This document shows positions 63,559 through 64,000 of a stretch of 64,000 nucleotides of DNA, piece by piece. Positions within the stretch are counted from its first letter, which is position 1. Every line of letters starts with the position of its first letter. The notes beneath the pieces are model-generated. The model was given only the letters and a program-made list of their open reading frames with translations. It ran no database searches and was not told where the DNA came from. Made by a program: the position numbers and the translations under genes. Source of the stretch: JAIVJZ01 sp036386515 (GTDB lineage Bacteria > Acidobacteriota > Blastocatellia > Pyrinomonadales > Pyrinomonadaceae); contig DASVVO010000052.1 in the NCBI GenBank assembly GCA_036386515.1, positions 1 to 64,000 of the forward strand, in the 5' to 3' direction.

Positions 63559-64000
63559 CTAAACTTCCGCGCCCGCACGGTAACGCCGCCCTTTCCATTC
63601 GACGCCGCGCCCGCTCTTGCATCGCCACCACGAGGAGAGACCGAGCGCGAGGAGGATCGCCTCGCCGAGCGGATGCAGCGCGACCGACCACCACGGATGC
63701 CTGAAGCGCACGGCCAACGCCGCGCGCATCAAGAGCACGCACAGGGCGACCGCGGCAAACACCAGCCCGCCGCCGCCTCCGCCCATCGTGAAAAATAACG
63801 GCGCGAGGATGAACGGGAGAAACAACAGCAGCGCGTGCATCGCCATGAACGCCCAGAAGCTCGACTCGCGCCGGAAGGCCGGGAAGAAGTTCTTCTGAAA
63901 TCCGCCCCAGATTTCCGCGAACGAGCGGTACATGCGCGCGCTCACCGTTCCTTGCCCGTCGAGACACAAGCTCCTCTGCCCGCGCGCGCGCCACAACTGC
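63559..64000 (-). CDS. C-terminal part of a glycosyltransferase (partial, runs off the window)
   Basis: At least 145 residues, open to the window edge, so the start is missing. It has the end of a GT2-type domain (GQGTVSARMYRSFAEIWGGF, with KNFFPAF following), then three TM helices (WAFMAMHALLLFLPFILAPLF, LVFAAVALCVLLMRAAL and WSVALHPLGEAILLALGL). This is the layout of carotenoid-type glycosyltransferases (CruC/CrtQ-like). Just upstream of crtI and cruF in the same direction, so it probably glycosylates the hydroxylated carotenoid. Confidence 0.72.
   Translation of the reverse strand, partial: QLWRARGQRSLCLDGQGTVSARMYRSFAEIWGGFQKNFFPAFRRESSFWAFMAMHALLLFLPFILAPLFFTMGGGGGGLVFAAVALCVLLMRAALAVRFRHPWWSVALHPLGEAILLALGLSSWWRCKSGRGVEWKGRRYRAGAEV

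Noticed and set aside
63359..63994. A 211-aa minus-strand open frame at the right edge
   Set aside because: It is Arg/Ala-rich, spans the repeat-filled intergenic DNA and overlaps the glycosyltransferase frame, which has clear TM helices and family sequence.

Overview
The window looks like chromosomal DNA of a GC-rich, Gram-negative bacterium. LPS genes are present (lpxC at 7.1 kb, kdsD at 10-11 kb), many exported proteins carry signal peptides, and housekeeping genes lie on both strands. Several features together suggest Acidobacteriota, probably the Blastocatellia/Pyrinomonadaceae side: a CrtI/CruF carotenoid pair, a WD40-caspase protein, large exported proteins with DUF11, Ig-like and PxKF modules, a DNA polymerase I with an unusual O-helix, and many intergenic hairpins built from iterated 6-8 bp words. 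That placement is an inference; there is no rRNA in the window to test it.

Layout. 0-4 kb: an exported Cys-rich protein, a ZIP metal transporter and an orphan sensor histidine kinase. 4-11 kb: polA, lpxC, a cysteine dioxygenase, and a three-gene operon headed by kdsD. 11-16 kb: small proteins, a cupin, tRNA-Arg(CCG), a hemerythrin, an exported M28 peptidase, tRNA-Lys(CTT) and a TonB-C protein. 16-19.6 kb: a large exported WD40/caspase protein. 19.7-22.3 kb: an arsenic cluster (arsR diverging from arsI, an AqpS-like aquaporin and arsC). 22.4-25.2 kb: a WG-repeat protein, a DUF4380-like protein, an AT-richer HNH nuclease gene and tRNA-Leu(TAG). 25.3-33.1 kb: proteostasis genes (tig, clpP, clpX, lon) with two small exported proteins between clpX and lon. 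33.2-40.3 kb: engB, rho, glgA, trxA, a YkgJ-type protein and purA.

40.46-46.3 kb is an AT-rich accessory island directly downstream of tRNA-Lys(TTT). It holds a small excisionase-like HTH protein, a DNA methyltransferase, a sensor with two GHKL ATPase modules (MORC/Hsp90-like at the N terminus, histidine kinase at the C terminus), a stand-alone receiver and a PIN-domain nuclease. The last four are tightly packed, with a 4-nt overlap and gaps of 12 and 7 nt. After them come a large inverted repeat, an IS1-type remnant and a 100-bp MITE inserted in it. This operon is the best candidate for an undescribed system. My inference is a defence or conflict module in which a methylation- or DNA-state sensor signals through phosphotransfer to a nuclease.

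46.5-64 kb: a small protein, a 937-aa exported S74-chaperone protein, a 943-aa exported Ig-like/PxKF protein, a fatty-acid desaturase diverging from msrA, a BON-domain protein, a YihY/BrkB membrane protein, a NUDIX hydrolase, PPK2, an MFS exporter, and a carotenoid cluster (glycosyltransferase end, crtI, cruF) running off the right edge.

A recurring theme is at least a dozen intergenic inverted repeats whose arms are short words repeated several times. Some share the same loop core, and several contain the stop codon, or abut the start codon, of the neighbouring gene.
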